Source: Bradymonadales bacterium (GTDB taxonomy: Bacteria; Myxococcota_A; Bradymonadia; JAFGEP01). Taken from it: a DNA stretch of 64,000 nucleotides. A program made the translations under genes and the position numbers. Numbering within the stretch: position 1 is the stretch's first letter; each line of letters starts with the position of its first letter. Below, one piece after another: positions 46,379-55,133 of this stretch. The stretch spans positions 40,091-104,090 of the forward strand of contig JAFGEP010000096.1 of assembly GCA_016931535.1 (NCBI GenBank), given 5' to 3'. A model generated the notes under the pieces. That model worked only from the letters and a program-made list of their open reading frames with translations, was not told where the DNA came from and ran no database searches.

Positions 46379-47764
46379 CTACTCTTCGGAGGAGTCGGGG
46401 TCGATGTCGTGTTTGTCGAGGCGATAGCGCAGGGAACGAAAGGAGATTCCCAAAAGCTCGGCGGCCTTCTTCCGTACCCCGCTGCTCTGTTTCAGGGCCT
46501 CGACGAGGTACTGTTTCTCGATGTGGTCCAGGATCCGGTCGAGATCGACGCCGCCATCGTCCAGGACGGCAGGCGGAGGTCCGATTCCAGCCTGGCCGGC
46601 TTGCAGGTAGGGGGGCAGCAGATCCAGGTCGATCATATCGGAGGTAGCCAGGGCGATGGCACGCTGGATGATGTTCTCCAGCTCGCGGATGTTGCCGTCG
46701 AAGCGGTGGTCCATGAGGCGTTGCATGGCGGCCTTGGTGACCCCACGAACGGGCTGGACGCTGTCCTGTCGGTACTTGCGCAGGAAGTGCTCGACCAAGG
46801 GAGGGATATCCTCAGCCCGCTGGCGGAGGGGCGGTACGTGGATCTGGACCACGTTGAGCCGGTAGTAGAGGTCCTCGCGGAAGGTCCCCTGGGCCACGGC
46901 AGCGAAGAGATCCTTGTTGCTGGCCGCCATGACCCGGCAGTACAGCTCTTTTTCCTGAGTCGAGCCGATGCGTTTCACCTTGCGTTCCTGGAGGACCCGA
47001 AGCAGCTTCACCTGCATCTCGAGGCCCAACTCGCCGACCTCGTCCAGAAACAGGGTGCCTTTCCCGGCTGCCTCGAACAGCCCGGTGCGGTCCGAGGTCG
47101 CACCGGTAAAGGAGCCCCTGAGATGGCCGAACAGCTCGCTCTCCAGCAAGGGGGTCGGGATGGCCGCACAGCTTACAGGCATGAACGGCTCTCTGGCGAA
47201 CTCGCTCTTCTGGTGGACCGCACGGGCTACCAGCTCCTTGCCGGTGCCCGACTCTCCGGTGATGAGCACGGTGGTTCGCGTGCGGGCCAGGCGGATGATG
47301 AGGTCGTAGATCCGCTGCATGGCCAGGCTCTGGCCTACTAGCTGGGCCAACCCCTCCCGCTGGTGAAGCGCCTCTTTGAGATACAGGTTCTCTCGCTGAA
47401 GCTCTCGTAGCTGCAGCGCCTTGTTGATCTGGACCTTGAGCTCGTTGACCTTGAACGGCTTGGTGATGTAGTCGGCCGCTCCCTCTTTCATCGCCTGGAC
47501 CGCTGTCTCGGTGCTTCCAAAGGCGGTCATGACGATCACCTGGATGGAAGGGTCTTGACGCTTGGCAGCCTGCAGTACCTCCATCCCCGACACCAGCCCC
47601 ATCTTGAGGTCGGTCAACACCAGGTCGGGAGGGAGATCCGGCAGCTTGGCCAGGGCGCTCTCGCCATCTGGGCGAAGATCGACCTCGTGCCCCTCCTTGG
47701 TCAGCACGATGGCCAAGAACTCGCGCATGCTGCGCTCATCGTCCACTACCAGTATTCGCGCCAT
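46379..47764 (-). CDS. pilR: Sigma-54 response regulator PilR
   Basis: 461 residues from the ATG at 47764, preceded by AAGAGGATCGCTG. The receiver has 'ILVVDDERSMREFL', phospho-acceptor region 'LVLTDLKM' and 'VIVMTAFGSTE'. The AAA+ domain carries Walker A 'GESGTGKE', 'LFLDEVGEL' and 'GSFTGA', a variant of the GAFTGA loop that contacts sigma-54. The Fis-type helix-turn-helix ends 'RKKAAELLGISFRSLRYRL'. It activates pilin transcription with sigma-54. An open extension to 47932 has no ribosome site. Confidence 0.92.
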   Translation of the reverse strand: MARILVVDDERSMREFLAIVLTKEGHEVDLRPDGESALAKLPDLPPDLVLTDLKMGLVSGMEVLQAAKRQDPSIQVIVMTAFGSTETAVQAMKEGAADYITKPFKVNELKVQINKALQLRELQRENLYLKEALHQREGLAQLVGQSLAMQRIYDLIIRLARTRTTVLITGESGTGKELVARAVHQKSEFAREPFMPVSCAAIPTPLLESELFGHLRGSFTGATSDRTGLFEAAGKGTLFLDEVGELGLEMQVKLLRVLQERKVKRIGSTQEKELYCRVMAASNKDLFAAVAQGTFREDLYYRLNVVQIHVPPLRQRAEDIPPLVEHFLRKYRQDSVQPVRGVTKAAMQRLMDHRFDGNIRELENIIQRAIALATSDMIDLDLLPPYLQAGQAGIGPPPAVLDDGGVDLDRILDHIEKQYLVEALKQSSGVRKKAAELLGISFRSLRYRLDKHDIDPDSSEE

Positions 47765-47837
47765 CAGCGATCCTCTTGGGGTGGTTCCAAGGTACGACAT
47801 CGAGCCGACCGCCAAGTCGCAGGGCCTGCGTTGATCG

Positions 47838-49793
47838 TCATCTTTCCCCTTCCTCTTCCTTCTCTTCCATCGGCAGGGTCCCCGTGTGGGAGGAGACCGG
47901 CAGCAGGATGCGGAATCGCACTCCTGTCGCATCCTCCCTGTTCTCCGCGGTGATCATGCCACCATGGGCCTCGACGATGCGATGAACGATGGCCAGCCCC
48001 AGGCCGGTTCCCCCGGTCTTGGTCGTGAAAAAGGGCTCGAACAGGTGAGCTCGGGCCTGTTCGCTCAATCCGACGCCGTTGTCGCAGAGGATCACCTCCA
48101 ACCAGGGCGAAAGGACCTCTCCGATCTGTTGCCTTCTGGCGACCACCGAGATGATACCGAGAGCGGAGGCCACATCTGGCTGGTGGCCAGGGAGGGGGCC
48201 GGTCGTTGCCGTCAGCGCGCCGGTCGCGTTGCTCGGTGTGGCGGTCACGGGTGGGAGTGGTTCCCCTTCGCTCCGCTCCGTCGATTCGCAGGGTTGTGGC
48301 ACCTCGAGGCTGGTGGCTATGCCGGTCGCGCTTTCGGCAGTACCGGTCGCTTCCAGGGAGGGTTCGGCATTCGGGTTGGACGATCTTTCCCCGATGGACT
48401 GGGCGGCGTTGCGCAGGAGGTTCCAGAGCAGCTGGCGGAGACCGTCGGGGTCACCGTTGATGGCCAACGGTCCGGGTTCGATGTCGAGGGTGACCTCTAC
48501 CCCTGGGTCGACCGAGGGGTCCTGGCGAAAGAGCGACACGGTGTTGGCCAGCAGCGGTCCCAGATCCAGGGGCACCAGGTTGGTCCGCGAAGGACGGGCA
48601 TAGACGAGGAAGTCCTCGATCAGGCAATTGAGCCGTTCGATCTCTCGCAGTGCGATCTCCATCAGCAGGCTTTCCGGTCCCGCACCTTCGACAGACTCCT
48701 TGAGCACCTGGAGCGAGCCGCTGATGGAGGCCAGAGGATTGCGGATCTCGTGGGCGATGCCGGCCGAAAGCTGGCCGATGATCGCCAGGCGTTCCTGCCG
48801 TTCGATCGCCTCCTGGAGGTGGCGGATCTCGGTCAAGTCGGTGAAATGCAGGATATGGCCGTCTACCAGCCCGGCAGCGTCACGCAGGGGGATGACTGAA
48901 CACCCCAGGATCAACGGGCTCTGGTCTCCTCGCCGCTGGAACGGCAGGTCGACCTGTTGCCGATCGGACAAGTCTCCTCGGCGGAAGCGGTCAAGCTGCA
49001 GGGCCAGCTCTGGCAGCACCTGGCTGCAAGGTTGAGCCAGGACCTGGTCGATGGTCAGGCCGGTGGTCCGCTCTGCTCCTCGGTTGAACGCGATGATGCG
49101 ATCCGAAAGGTCGAGGGTGCACAATCCATCGGCGATGGAGTTGACGATGTGGAGGTTGAGCGCTTTGAGCTCGCGGATGTCGGTCCAGCGCAGCTCCAGC
49201 TCGGTGCCGAAGCGGCCCAGGGTCTCTGCCAGGTGACCGGCCAGAACAGCCACGGCATAGAAGGCGGCCATGTGGACCAGAACGGAGTAGGCGGCGGCGT
49301 CGGGTCTGCTTCCCAGAAGCAGGCTCAGTCGGCTGAAGAAGGGGACAAAGCCGTTCTGTGAGAGGATGACCAGGGTGTACACCAGGCTGCAGATGGCGGC
49401 CGAGTAGAGGGCTCCCCGGCGCAGCCGCAGGGTGGCGGCGGGGATGATGGCCAGAAAGAAGAGGAAGATGAAGATGGAATCGGACCCGCCGGTGACGAAG
49501 ACCAGCCCTCCCGCCAGCAAGGAGTCCCCCGTGATCTGGGTATAGGCCAGGGCGGAGAGGTTGCCCCCCAGGCGGATCCAGAGGGCGTAGACCACAGTGG
49601 CCAGGTAGGTGGCGATGATCAGGCCCCAGATGGTGAGATAGCTGGGGGCGTAGAAGCTGTCCACGTCGTTGATGTTGACGGCGATGGCGCTCCCCAACAG
49701 CACGGAGATGATGAGCACCCTGGCGAAGGTGAACTTGACCAGCCGATCTCGGAAACCGGCATAGGATCTATGGGTGCTGAGGGGGGAGGACAT
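47838..49793 (-). CDS. pilS: Sensor histidine kinase PilS
   Basis: 651 residues. Six hydrophobic segments in the first 180 residues, a PAS domain (about 215-330; 'IVNSIADGLCTLDLSDRIIAFN'), the HisKA H-box 'AGIAHEIRNPLASISGSLQVL' and HATPase boxes 'NLLRNAAQSIG', 'DNGVGL' and 'GTGLGLAIV' match PilS. Between N-box and 'DNGVGL' about 90 residues of Thr/Ser/Glu/Pro-rich low-complexity sequence are inserted, longer than normal for the family. PilS phosphorylates PilR. The gap to pilR is 73 bp. Confidence 0.9.
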   Translation of the reverse strand: MSSPLSTHRSYAGFRDRLVKFTFARVLIISVLLGSAIAVNINDVDSFYAPSYLTIWGLIIATYLATVVYALWIRLGGNLSALAYTQITGDSLLAGGLVFVTGGSDSIFIFLFFLAIIPAATLRLRRGALYSAAICSLVYTLVILSQNGFVPFFSRLSLLLGSRPDAAAYSVLVHMAAFYAVAVLAGHLAETLGRFGTELELRWTDIRELKALNLHIVNSIADGLCTLDLSDRIIAFNRGAERTTGLTIDQVLAQPCSQVLPELALQLDRFRRGDLSDRQQVDLPFQRRGDQSPLILGCSVIPLRDAAGLVDGHILHFTDLTEIRHLQEAIERQERLAIIGQLSAGIAHEIRNPLASISGSLQVLKESVEGAGPESLLMEIALREIERLNCLIEDFLVYARPSRTNLVPLDLGPLLANTVSLFRQDPSVDPGVEVTLDIEPGPLAINGDPDGLRQLLWNLLRNAAQSIGERSSNPNAEPSLEATGTAESATGIATSLEVPQPCESTERSEGEPLPPVTATPSNATGALTATTGPLPGHQPDVASALGIISVVARRQQIGEVLSPWLEVILCDNGVGLSEQARAHLFEPFFTTKTGGTGLGLAIVHRIVEAHGGMITAENREDATGVRFRILLPVSSHTGTLPMEEKEEEGER

Positions 49794-49802
49794 GGGGGCG
49801 AG

Positions 49803-51020
49803 TCACGTCGCCTGGATCGAGTCTGCGATGGTGAAGACGGGCAGGTACATGGAGATCAGCAGAAGACCCACGATGCCGCCGATGAACACCATCATCAGCG
49901 GCTCCAACATGCTGACCAGCGACTCCACCGCGATGTCCACCTCCTCCTCGTAGAAGTCGGCGATCTTGTTGAGCATGGTGTCCATGGCGCCGGTGGACTC
50001 GCCCACCCCGATCATCTGCACCACCATGGAAGGGAAGATCTTGGTTTCGGCCATCGGTTCGGCCATGTTGCGGCCCTCGGAGATGCGGTCCCGCACGTAC
50101 AGGATCCCCTTCTCGATGGTCTTGTTGCCCGCCGCTCGGCTCACGATCTCCAGCCCATCCAGGATGGGCACGCCGGAGGAGACCATGGTACCCAGCGTCC
50201 GGGTGAACTTGGCCACGGCGTTCTTGCGCACCAGGTTTCCGAAGAGCGGTGTCTTGAGAATGAGGGAGTCGTAGTGCCTCCGCCCGGTCTCGGAGCGCAG
50301 GGTGTAGACGACCAGGAGGATGAGGCCGATCAGGCCACCGATAATGAAGTACCAGTTTTGCTGGAACCCTTCGGAGAGGTTGATGACGAACTGAGTCGGG
50401 CCGGGGAGTCGGGATTCTGTCCCCATGTCTTTGAACATGTTCTGGAAGGTGGGGATGATCTTCCAGAGCATGACGATGACGAGCAGGATGGCCATGCAGA
50501 GAATCGTGACGGGATAGGTGAAGGCTCCCTTGACCTTCCGGCGCAGCTTCTCGGCCTTTTCAATGTAGGCTGCCAGGCGGTTCATGATGGTGTCGAGGAT
50601 CCCGCCCACTTCTCCGGCAGACACCAGGTTGACGAACAGGGAGTCGAACACCTTGGGGTGCTTGGCCAGCGCATCGGCGAAGGTACTCCCTGACTCGACG
50701 CTGGTCTTGATCTCGTAGAGGATCTTCTGGAAGCTCTTGTTGGGCTCCTGGTTGGCCAGGATGTCCAGGCACTGAACCAGCGGGAGTCCGGCGTCGATCA
50801 TGGTGGCCAGCTGTCGGGTAAAGAGCACCAGACTGCGCGTGGTGACGCGGCCACTGCCCGGCAGCTTGAACTGGACCTGAGTCCCCTTTTTCTTGACCTT
50901 CAGGGCAGTGACCTGCTGCTGGCGCAGGCGGTCCGTCACCTCCGCCGAGCTCTTGGCCGTGATCTCGCCGCGTCGAATCTCTCCGGTGCGGCTTCGCCCT
51001 TCCCAAATATATACCGGCAT
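49803..51020 (-). CDS. pilC: Type IV pilus inner-membrane platform protein PilC
   Basis: 405 residues. Two T2SSF domains are visible: 'LVLFTRQLATMIDAGLPLVQCLDIL' and 'VAKFTRTLGTMVSSGVPILDGLEIV', each followed by membrane helices ('AILLVIVMLWKIIPTF', 'FIIGGLIGLILLVVY', and the last one 'MVFIGGIVGLLLISMYLPVF'). The N terminus 'YIWEGRSRTGEIRRGEI' is characteristic. It works with PilB and PilT to extend and retract the pilus. It lies 41 bp after pilT. Confidence 0.95.
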   Translation of the reverse strand: MPVYIWEGRSRTGEIRRGEITAKSSAEVTDRLRQQQVTALKVKKKGTQVQFKLPGSGRVTTRSLVLFTRQLATMIDAGLPLVQCLDILANQEPNKSFQKILYEIKTSVESGSTFADALAKHPKVFDSLFVNLVSAGEVGGILDTIMNRLAAYIEKAEKLRRKVKGAFTYPVTILCMAILLVIVMLWKIIPTFQNMFKDMGTESRLPGPTQFVINLSEGFQQNWYFIIGGLIGLILLVVYTLRSETGRRHYDSLILKTPLFGNLVRKNAVAKFTRTLGTMVSSGVPILDGLEIVSRAAGNKTIEKGILYVRDRISEGRNMAEPMAETKIFPSMVVQMIGVGESTGAMDTMLNKIADFYEEEVDIAVESLVSMLEPLMMVFIGGIVGLLLISMYLPVFTIADSIQAT

Positions 51021-51060
51021 GGTGTCCTCGCCGCCGCTACCAGCATTCCCTGCTGTTTAC

Positions 51061-52134
51061 TTACCCCTTGGAGCCGGTCGCCATCATGCCCCTGAACTCC
51101 TCCGGATCGGGTGACCTTCCCAAGGCATCTTCCAGCGTGATTATTCGGCGTGCGTACAGGTCGAACAGCGACTGGTTCATGGTCTGCATCCCGTACTTGG
51201 TCTGTCCAACCTGCATCACGCTGTACATCTGATGCAATTTGTCTTCGCGAATCAAGTTTCGGATGGCCGGAGTGGCGACCATGAGCTCCAGCGCCAGGGC
51301 ACGGCCATTTCCATCGGCACGGGGAATGAGCTGCTGGCTGATGACCGACTCCAGCACGAAAGACAGCTGAGCGCGGATCTGGCCCTGGTGATGGGGGGGG
51401 AAGACATCCAGGATGCGGTTGATGCTCTGGATGGCACTGTTGGTGTGCAAGGTGGTCAGGCAAAGGTGGCCGGTCTCGCTGATGTTCAGGGCGGCCTCGA
51501 AGGTCTCCCGGTCGCGCATCTCGCCGATCAGCACCACGTCCGGATCCTGCCGCAAGATGTGGCGCAAGGCCCGGTGGAAAGCCTGGGTGTCCCCTCCCAC
51601 CTCGCGCTGGTTGATCAGGCTTTTCTTGTGGACATGGAGGTACTCGATGGGGTCCTCCACGGTGATGATGTGCTTGCGGTGGGTGCTGTTGATGCGATCG
51701 ATGATGGCCGCCAGGGTGGTGGACTTGCCGGAGCCGGTCGGGCCGGTGATGAGTACCAGCCCCTGAGGCCGACTGGCCAGCTCCTCGACGAGCGACGGAA
51801 GGCCGAGCTCCTGGAAGCCCTTGACGTGAAACGGGATCTGCCGGAACACCCCCGCCACCGCCCCTCTCTGGTAGAAGAGGTTGGCCCGAAAACGGCTCAG
51901 GTCCTTGACCCCGAAGCTCATGTCCAGCTCCCGCCCCTCCTCCAAGGTCTGCTTCTGGTTGTCGGTGAGCACGCTGTAGCAAAGCTGCCTGGTCTCGGTA
52001 CCGGACAAGGGGGGTAGCTGCAACCCGACAAGGCGGCCATCGATCCGGAGCACGGGAGGCGAGCCGGCGGTGATGTGGAGGTCACTGGCCCCCTTCTCAA
52101 CCATCATGCTGAGCAGCTGATGCAGATTGGGCAT
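51061..52134 (-). CDS. pilT: Pilus retraction ATPase PilT
   Basis: 357 residues. Opening 'LHQLLSMMVEKGASDLHITAG', Walker A 'GPTGSGKSTTL', Asp box 'IITVEDPIEY', Walker B 'VVLIGEMRDRET' and His box 'TGHLCLTTLHTNSA' are all canonical. The C-terminal 'AIRNLIREDKLHQMYSVMQ' is the AIRNLIRE motif required for retraction in PilT. It drives pilus retraction by hydrolysing ATP at the base of the machine. Confidence 0.96.
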   Translation of the reverse strand: MPNLHQLLSMMVEKGASDLHITAGSPPVLRIDGRLVGLQLPPLSGTETRQLCYSVLTDNQKQTLEEGRELDMSFGVKDLSRFRANLFYQRGAVAGVFRQIPFHVKGFQELGLPSLVEELASRPQGLVLITGPTGSGKSTTLAAIIDRINSTHRKHIITVEDPIEYLHVHKKSLINQREVGGDTQAFHRALRHILRQDPDVVLIGEMRDRETFEAALNISETGHLCLTTLHTNSAIQSINRILDVFPPHHQGQIRAQLSFVLESVISQQLIPRADGNGRALALELMVATPAIRNLIREDKLHQMYSVMQVGQTKYGMQTMNQSLFDLYARRIITLEDALGRSPDPEEFRGMMATGSKG

Positions 52135-52322
52135 GTCCCTGGCTCATGTGTTCAAACAGAGCCACACTACCACCGGACCGCCCGATCGACAAGTTTGGCC
52201 CCAGTAAGGAGCGATCAGGAGCGATTGCGCGGGGGATGGCCCATTCCTCGACTCCTTCGGCTTTGGAGCCCCTGGTGGGGTTCGGGCTCGGCAGGGTTGC
52301 GGCAACCCGGGTGGAGGGAGGA

Positions 52323-54026
52323 TCAATCGGGTGCGGTGTTGCGGGCCACCTCGTCGATGGTGGTCACCCCTTCGAGGATTTTCTGGATGCCGGTCTGGCG
52401 CAAGGTCTTCATCCCTGCGCGGATGGCCTCATGCTTCAGCTCGGCGGTGGAGTAGCCTTGCAGGATGTAATCCTTGAGCTCGTCGGTGAGCTGCATGACC
52501 TCGAACAGGGCCACGCGCCCCTTGTAGCCGGTCCCGTCGCAGTACTTGCATCCCTCGCCCTGCATCACCGTGATCTCCGGGACCAGGTCCTCCGGCACCT
52601 GCAGGTCCAAAAGGACCTGCTCCGCCACCCGGTGGGGGCGAGCGCAGTGGCTACAGACCCGACGGGACAGTCGCTGGGCTACCACCAGGTTGACCGAGGC
52701 GGTGACCAGAAAGGGCTCGATCCCCATGTTCAGCATGCGGCTGATGGTGCTCGGGGCATCGTTGGTATGGAGGGTGGAGAGTACCAGGTGGCCGGTGAGG
52801 GCGGCCTTGACCGCGATCTCGGCCGTCTCGAAGTCGCGGATCTCGCCCACCATGATGATGTCGGGGTCCTGGCGCAAGAAGGAACGCAGGGCGGTGGCGA
52901 AGTTCAGCCCGATGGCATCGTTCATCTGCACCTGGTTGATGCCCATCAGGTTGAACTCCACCGGGTCCTCGGCGGTGGAGATGTTCTCGGTGGTCTTGTT
53001 GAGCTCGGCCAGGGCGGAGTAGAGGGTCGTGGTCTTGCCCGAGCCGGTGGGGCCGGTGACCAAAACCATGCCAAAGGGCCGATGAATGGCCTCCTTGAAC
53101 CTCTTGAGCGGCTCCGCTTCGAAGCCCAGCTTGGTCATGTCCAGCTGAAGTTGGGATTTGTCCAGCAACCGCAGGACGATCTTCTCACCGAACAGGGTCG
53201 GCATGACCGAGACCCGGAAGTCCATCTCCCGACCGCGTCCGATGCGCAGCTTGATGCGGCCGTCCTGCGGCAGACGGCGCTCGGCAATGTCCAGCGAGGA
53301 CATGATCTTCAAGCGGGAGATGATGGCGGTGGCCAGCGAGAGGGGGGGGTTCATCACCTCGAACAGCACCCCGTCGATGCGGAACCGAACCCGGAGCACC
53401 TTTTCGTAGGGCTCCACGTGGATGTCCGAGGCCTGCCGCTTGATGGCGTCCAGCAGGATCAGGTTGACCAGGCGGACAACAGGCGCCTCCTCGCTGGAAC
53501 GGGCCAGCTCCTCCAGGTCCATGGCCTGGCTCGAGCCGGTCTCGAAGGCCACCTCGTCCAAGTCCATGTCGCTGATGATGTCGTCGTAGCTGACCTTCTT
53601 GGCATAGTACCGCTCGATCGCTTCCTGCACGGCGGCTTCTGCCGCCACGACGACCTCGATGGAGTAGTTGGTCAAAAACTTGAGGTCGTCGATGGCTCCC
53701 AGGTCGGAGGGGTCGGCCATGGCAACCACCATGGTGCTGCCGGTACGCTTGACCGGGATCACCTGGTGCCGCTCCGCCACGTGACGGGGGATGAGCTGGA
53801 TGACCTTGGGGTCGATCTCGAAGTCCTTGAGGTTGATGCTGGGAACACCGTATTGCCGGCTGAGAAAGGAGGTCAGCTCGCCCTCGTCCACCAGGCCGAG
53901 CTTGGTGAGGGTGTAGCCGATCCGCCGACCGGCGGCACGCGCCTCTTCCTGCGCGTGCTGAAGCTGGGCCGCCGAGATCATGTTCTCGCGGACCAGCAGC
54001 TCTCCAAGACGGTTTGAATTAGCCAT
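52323..54026 (-). CDS. pilB: Pilus extension ATPase PilB
   Basis: 567 residues. An N-terminal T2SSE_N domain ('LGELLVRENMISAAQLQHAQEEARA') precedes the ATPase with Walker A 'GPTGSGKTTTLYSAL', 'ISTAEDPVEF', Walker B 'IIMVGEIRDFETAEIA' and 'GHLVLSTLHTNDAPS'. Four cysteines in 'CSHCARPH' and 'GCKYCDGTGYKGR' form the PilB zinc site. It assembles the pilin fibre. The first 190 bp downstream, up to pilT, show no gene; the overall order pilB-pilT-pilC-pilS-pilR is the usual one. Confidence 0.96.
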   Translation of the reverse strand: MANSNRLGELLVRENMISAAQLQHAQEEARAAGRRIGYTLTKLGLVDEGELTSFLSRQYGVPSINLKDFEIDPKVIQLIPRHVAERHQVIPVKRTGSTMVVAMADPSDLGAIDDLKFLTNYSIEVVVAAEAAVQEAIERYYAKKVSYDDIISDMDLDEVAFETGSSQAMDLEELARSSEEAPVVRLVNLILLDAIKRQASDIHVEPYEKVLRVRFRIDGVLFEVMNPPLSLATAIISRLKIMSSLDIAERRLPQDGRIKLRIGRGREMDFRVSVMPTLFGEKIVLRLLDKSQLQLDMTKLGFEAEPLKRFKEAIHRPFGMVLVTGPTGSGKTTTLYSALAELNKTTENISTAEDPVEFNLMGINQVQMNDAIGLNFATALRSFLRQDPDIIMVGEIRDFETAEIAVKAALTGHLVLSTLHTNDAPSTISRMLNMGIEPFLVTASVNLVVAQRLSRRVCSHCARPHRVAEQVLLDLQVPEDLVPEITVMQGEGCKYCDGTGYKGRVALFEVMQLTDELKDYILQGYSTAELKHEAIRAGMKTLRQTGIQKILEGVTTIDEVARNTAPD

Positions 54027-54190
54027 GTTCGGTGTCTGACCGTTGCCCTGTAGTTATAGATCGTTCGCGGTCACCCAAAAGGTAAATTCCACTTGCACGA
54101 TATCAAGGCGGATTTTCCCCTGTCAAAGCTTCCGTCGAGGGGATCGTCGGCGGCCTTCCATGCGCTTTTGCGGGGGACTTGATCGAAATA

Positions 54191-54232
54191 CTGAACATTT
54201 GTATCCTATAATAGAACTGAACGGATGTTCTC
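54191..54232 (+). promoter_or_regulatory. LexA-type SOS boxes over the imuA promoter
   Basis: CTGAACGGATGTTCTC (54217-54232) contains GAAC-N4-GTTC; CTGAACATTTGTATCC (54191-54206) is a second, right-half-degenerate copy, 26 bp upstream. TATAAT at 54207-54212 sits between them, so a repressor would cover the promoter. The core resembles the box reported for Myxococcus and Gram-positive LexA. lexA itself is not in the window. Confidence 0.65.
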
Positions 54233-54234
54233 CT

Positions 54235-54990
54235 ATGGGTACATTGGCCGCCATATCGTCACGGGAAAATCTTCGGCAGCAGCTGTCTCGGTTCCAGGTG
54301 GAGCGGGGGGGGGCGGATCGGCTTGGCATCGTATCGACGGGGGAGACGCGCTTGGATCGGCTGCTGCCGCGGGGGGGGCTGGTCCGGGGGCAAATGACCG
54401 AGATGGTGGGGGAGCGGGGGAGCGGTCGCACCACGTTGTTGGTGGGTGCCATGATGCGGTTGGCGCGTCAGGGGGAACGATCCGCGGTGGTGGACCTGGA
54501 CGGTGATCTGGATCCGGCCTCGTTTGCAGAGGCGGGTCTGTCACCCGGATGGGTGTGGGTGATCCGGGCGGGCGAGTTGAAGGAGGGGCTGTGGGCGACG
54601 GATGTGCTGGTTCGCTCCGGTCATTTCGGGTTGGTGGTGCTGGATGGGGTGTCTGGGGATATTCCGGCCTCTTGGCTGAGGCGGTTGCAGGTCGAGGCGC
54701 GTCAGGGTGGCGTGGCGCTGGTGGTGGGGAGCCGGGTCCAGCCGGTGTCGGCGCCGGGTAGTCTCAAGATCCGGTTTCGTCCCTTGGGATTGGAGTGGGA
54801 GGTGGGGTTGGGCGGTCCCGTCCGGCCCAGGCGGGTGCGGTTCGGGGTGCAGCTTTACGGGCAGGGGCGGGAGGTCTCGTGCGAGGTTGCCTGCCGGACG
54901 CAAGGGCTCTTGGGGCGGCACCTCGAGGTAGGGGATCGCAAGGAGGCGAGATGGACCGAGGGGGGAGTGTGGCTGGGGGATCCTGTGTGA
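54235..54990 (+). CDS. imuA: ImuA, RecA-like component of the SOS mutasome
   Basis: 251 residues from the ATG at 54235. A RecA-like core follows: 'RLDRLLPRGGLVRGQMTEMVG', Walker A 'GERGSGRTT' (59-67) in which the lysine is replaced by Arg, and 'SAVVDLDGDLDP' as Walker B region; 'HFGLVVLDGVSGDIP' continues the fold. The lost lysine suggests weak or no ATP hydrolysis. It heads a three-gene SOS cassette with imuB and dnaE2. An open extension to 54043 crosses the promoter and is not used. Confidence 0.85.
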   Translation: MGTLAAISSRENLRQQLSRFQVERGGADRLGIVSTGETRLDRLLPRGGLVRGQMTEMVGERGSGRTTLLVGAMMRLARQGERSAVVDLDGDLDPASFAEAGLSPGWVWVIRAGELKEGLWATDVLVRSGHFGLVVLDGVSGDIPASWLRRLQVEARQGGVALVVGSRVQPVSAPGSLKIRFRPLGLEWEVGLGGPVRPRRVRFGVQLYGQGREVSCEVACRTQGLLGRHLEVGDRKEARWTEGGVWLGDPV

Positions 54991-55133
54991 TCGCGGGGTG
55001 AGAGGTCTTGTGCTGGGGTGATCGGACGGGCTGGCCGGGGGCGGTGATGTGGGCGCGGCTTGGGTTGGTTGTTTCACCGGGTGGGAGGGGGGATCTCGAG
55101 AAAGAAAAAAGTGGAGCGGCTGGGGGAAGTGCC

